Shown here: positions 62,490-64,000 of the stretch, one piece after another
Layout: every line of letters starts with the position of its first letter
How positions within the stretch are numbered: the stretch's first letter is position 1
DNA from: Petrolisthes cinctipes
Lineage: Eukaryota; Arthropoda; Malacostraca; Decapoda; Porcellanidae
Length of the DNA: 64,000 nt
NCBI GenBank assembly: GCA_033782935.1
Contig: JAWQEG010000488.1
Location: forward strand, 1,302,001 to 1,366,000
Direction: 5' to 3'
Notes under the pieces: generated by a model
Told to the model about the DNA's origin: nothing
Seen by the model: the letters and a program-made list of their open reading frames with translations, nothing else
Database searches by the model: none
Translations under genes and position numbers: made by a program

Positions 62490-64000
62490 GTGTTAGAGTA
62501 TTTTAAAAATACAGGCCAAAAACATACTGAAAATCGATCTTTTAGGTGCCCAAAAGTCGATATGTGCATGCATCTTCTGTACCCGTTTATATCTCAAATT
62601 CTGGCCCTAAACACCCGAAAATTCGATATTTTGGGGTCCCAGAAGCGATCTGTACATGCCTACTCCGTGTTAGAGTATTTTCAAAATTCAGGCCCAAAAC
62701 ATGCTGAAAATCGATATTTTTGGTGCCCAAAGTCAATATGTGCATGTATCTTCTGTACCCGTTTATATCTCAAATTCAGGCTCAAAACACCCGAAAATTC
62801 AATATTTTGGGGTCCCAGAAGCAATCTGTACAGTGCAAGAATATTTTCAAAATATAGGCTAAAAACATGCTAAAAATCGATCTTTTAGGTGCCAAAAAGT
62901 CGATATCTCAAATTCAGTCCCAAAACACACGAAAATTCGATATTTAGGGGTCCCAGAAGCGATCTGTACATGCCTACTCCGTGTTAGAGTATTTTCAAAA
63001 TACATGCTCAAAACATACTGAAAATCGATCTTTTAGGTGCACAAAAGTCGATATGTGCATGTATCTTCTGTACCCGTTTATATCTCAAATTCAGGCTCAA
63101 AACACCCGAAAATTCAATATTTTGGGGTCCCAGAAGCAATCTGTAAATGCCTACTCAGTGTTAGAGTATTTTCAAAATACAGGCCCAAAACATGCTGAAA
63201 ATCGATATTTTAGATGCCCAAAGTCAATATGTGCATGTATCTTCTGTACCCGTTTATATCTCAAATTCAGGCTCAAAACACCCGAAAATTCAATATTTTG
63301 GGGTCCCAGAAGCAATCTGTACATGCCTACACAGTGCTAGAATATTTTCAAAATATAGGCTAAAAACATGCTAAAAATCGACATTTTAGGTGCCAAAAAA
63401 TCGATATCTCAAATTCAGTCTCAAAACACCCGAAAATTCGATATTTAGAGGTCCCAGAAGGTATCTGTACATGCCTACTCCGTGTTAGAGTATTTTCAAA
63501 ATACAGGCCAAAAACATACTGAAAATCGATCTTTTAGGTGCCCAAAAGTCGATATGTGCATACATCTTCTATACCCGTTTATATCTCAAATTCAGGCCCT
63601 AAACACCCGAAAATTCGATATTTTGTGGTCCCAGAAGCAATCTGTACATGCCTACCCCGTGTTAGAGTATTTTCAAATTTCAGGCCCAAAACATGCTGAA
63701 AATCGATATTTTTGGTGCCCAAAGTCAATATGTGCATGTATCTTCTGTACCCGTTTATATCTCAAATTCAGGCTCAAAACACCCGAAAATTCAATATTTT
63801 GGGGTCCCAGAAGCAATCTGTACATGCCTACTCAGTGCTAGAATATTTTCAAAATATAGGCTAAAAACATGCTAAAAATCGATCTTTTAGGTGCCAAAAA
63901 GTCGATATCTCAAATTCAGTCCCAAAACACCCGAAAATTCGATATTTAGGGGTCCCAGAAGCGATCTGTACATGCCTACTCCGTGTTAGAGTATTTTCAA
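62490..64000 (+). repeat. Regular hexameric HOR run to the window end
   Basis: Starts are 62490 (A2), 62667 (B2, 10-bp deleted), 62833 (C2), 62981 (A1), 63158 (B1), 63334 (C1), 63482 (A2), 63659 (B2), 63835 (C2) and 63983 (A1, cut by the window end). The A1 at 62981 has a B-like GCATGTATCTTCTG tract, a short conversion that did not change monomer number. Confidence 0.88.

Larger units (their letters stand above)
1..64000 (+). repeat. Satellite DNA array, 148-177 bp monomers in higher-order repeats
   Basis: The whole window is head-to-tail copies of one monomer family. Landmarks such as GGGGTCCCAGAAG, TCTGTACATGCC and CACCCGAAAATTC recur every 148-177 bp from start to end, always on this strand. 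Three monomer classes (A 177, B 176, C 148 bp) usually follow one another as A-B-C trimers of 501 bp, or 491 bp where B carries a 10-bp deletion. No stretch of non-repeat DNA, mobile element or gene interrupts the array. Window ends lie inside monomers, so the array continues on both sides. Such arrays are usually centromeric or heterochromatic; that location is inferred. I do not recognise the family by name and cannot assign a species. Confidence 0.97.

Noticed and set aside
1..64000. CRISPR array
   Set aside because: Repeats are contiguous 148-177 bp monomers with no short conserved repeat separated by unique spacers, and no cas genes are present.
1..64000. Tandem LTR or other retrotransposon array, or rDNA spacer
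   Set aside because: No reverse transcriptase, integrase, primer-binding site, polypurine tract or rRNA sequence could be recognised, and the unit is far too short.

Overview
The window is one uninterrupted block of tandemly repeated satellite DNA from a eukaryotic genome. From base 1 to base 64,000 I find only head-to-tail copies of one AT-rich monomer family, about 37% GC in the reference copy I counted, all in the same orientation. I see no unique sequence, gene, RNA gene, transposon or inverted monomer. Both window ends fall inside the array, so the true array is longer than 64 kb. The organism cannot be identified from this. A higher-order satellite array of this size is typical of a centromere, pericentromere or other constitutive heterochromatin in a plant or animal.

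The basic unit is a trimer of about 501 bp with monomers A (177 bp), B (176 bp) and C (148 bp). C is the same monomer lacking an internal 29-bp module. B is one base shorter than A. Many B monomers also lack 10 bp at the B/C junction, which gives 491-bp trimers. In the most regular stretches two trimer versions alternate (A1-B1-C1 then A2-B2-C2), making a hexameric higher-order repeat (HOR) of 1,002 bp. The cleanest copies lie at about 54.5-56.7 kb and 62.5-64.0 kb. By simple division the window holds about 380 monomers.

Layout: 1-13 kb is heterogeneous, with A-A-A-B runs, A-C dimers and chimeric monomers, and contains a block (2.3-6.4 kb) copied again at 8.3-13.0 kb. 13.06-26.5 kb is a large tandem duplication of a 6.3-7.2 kb block, with a partial third copy at 27.5-29.2 kb. 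29-38 kb is mostly hexameric HOR with local duplications. 38.1-47.6 kb is a tandem duplication with a 4,480-bp period that itself contains 2,486 + 1,994 bp sub-periods. 48.25-49.88 kb is an 816-bp five-monomer unit in two copies. 50-64 kb is mostly regular hexameric HOR with a 1,308-bp duplication, a B-B doublet and several monomer skips.

No genes act together here. The interest is structural: a three-level hierarchy (monomer, trimer/hexamer, multi-kb block), chimeric monomers that record unequal exchange, helically phased A-tracts, and monomer types that differ at CpG sites in the way expected from methylation decay. The many open frames, up to 286 codons, are a by-product of a 177-bp (59-codon) repeat with few stops and I do not call them genes.
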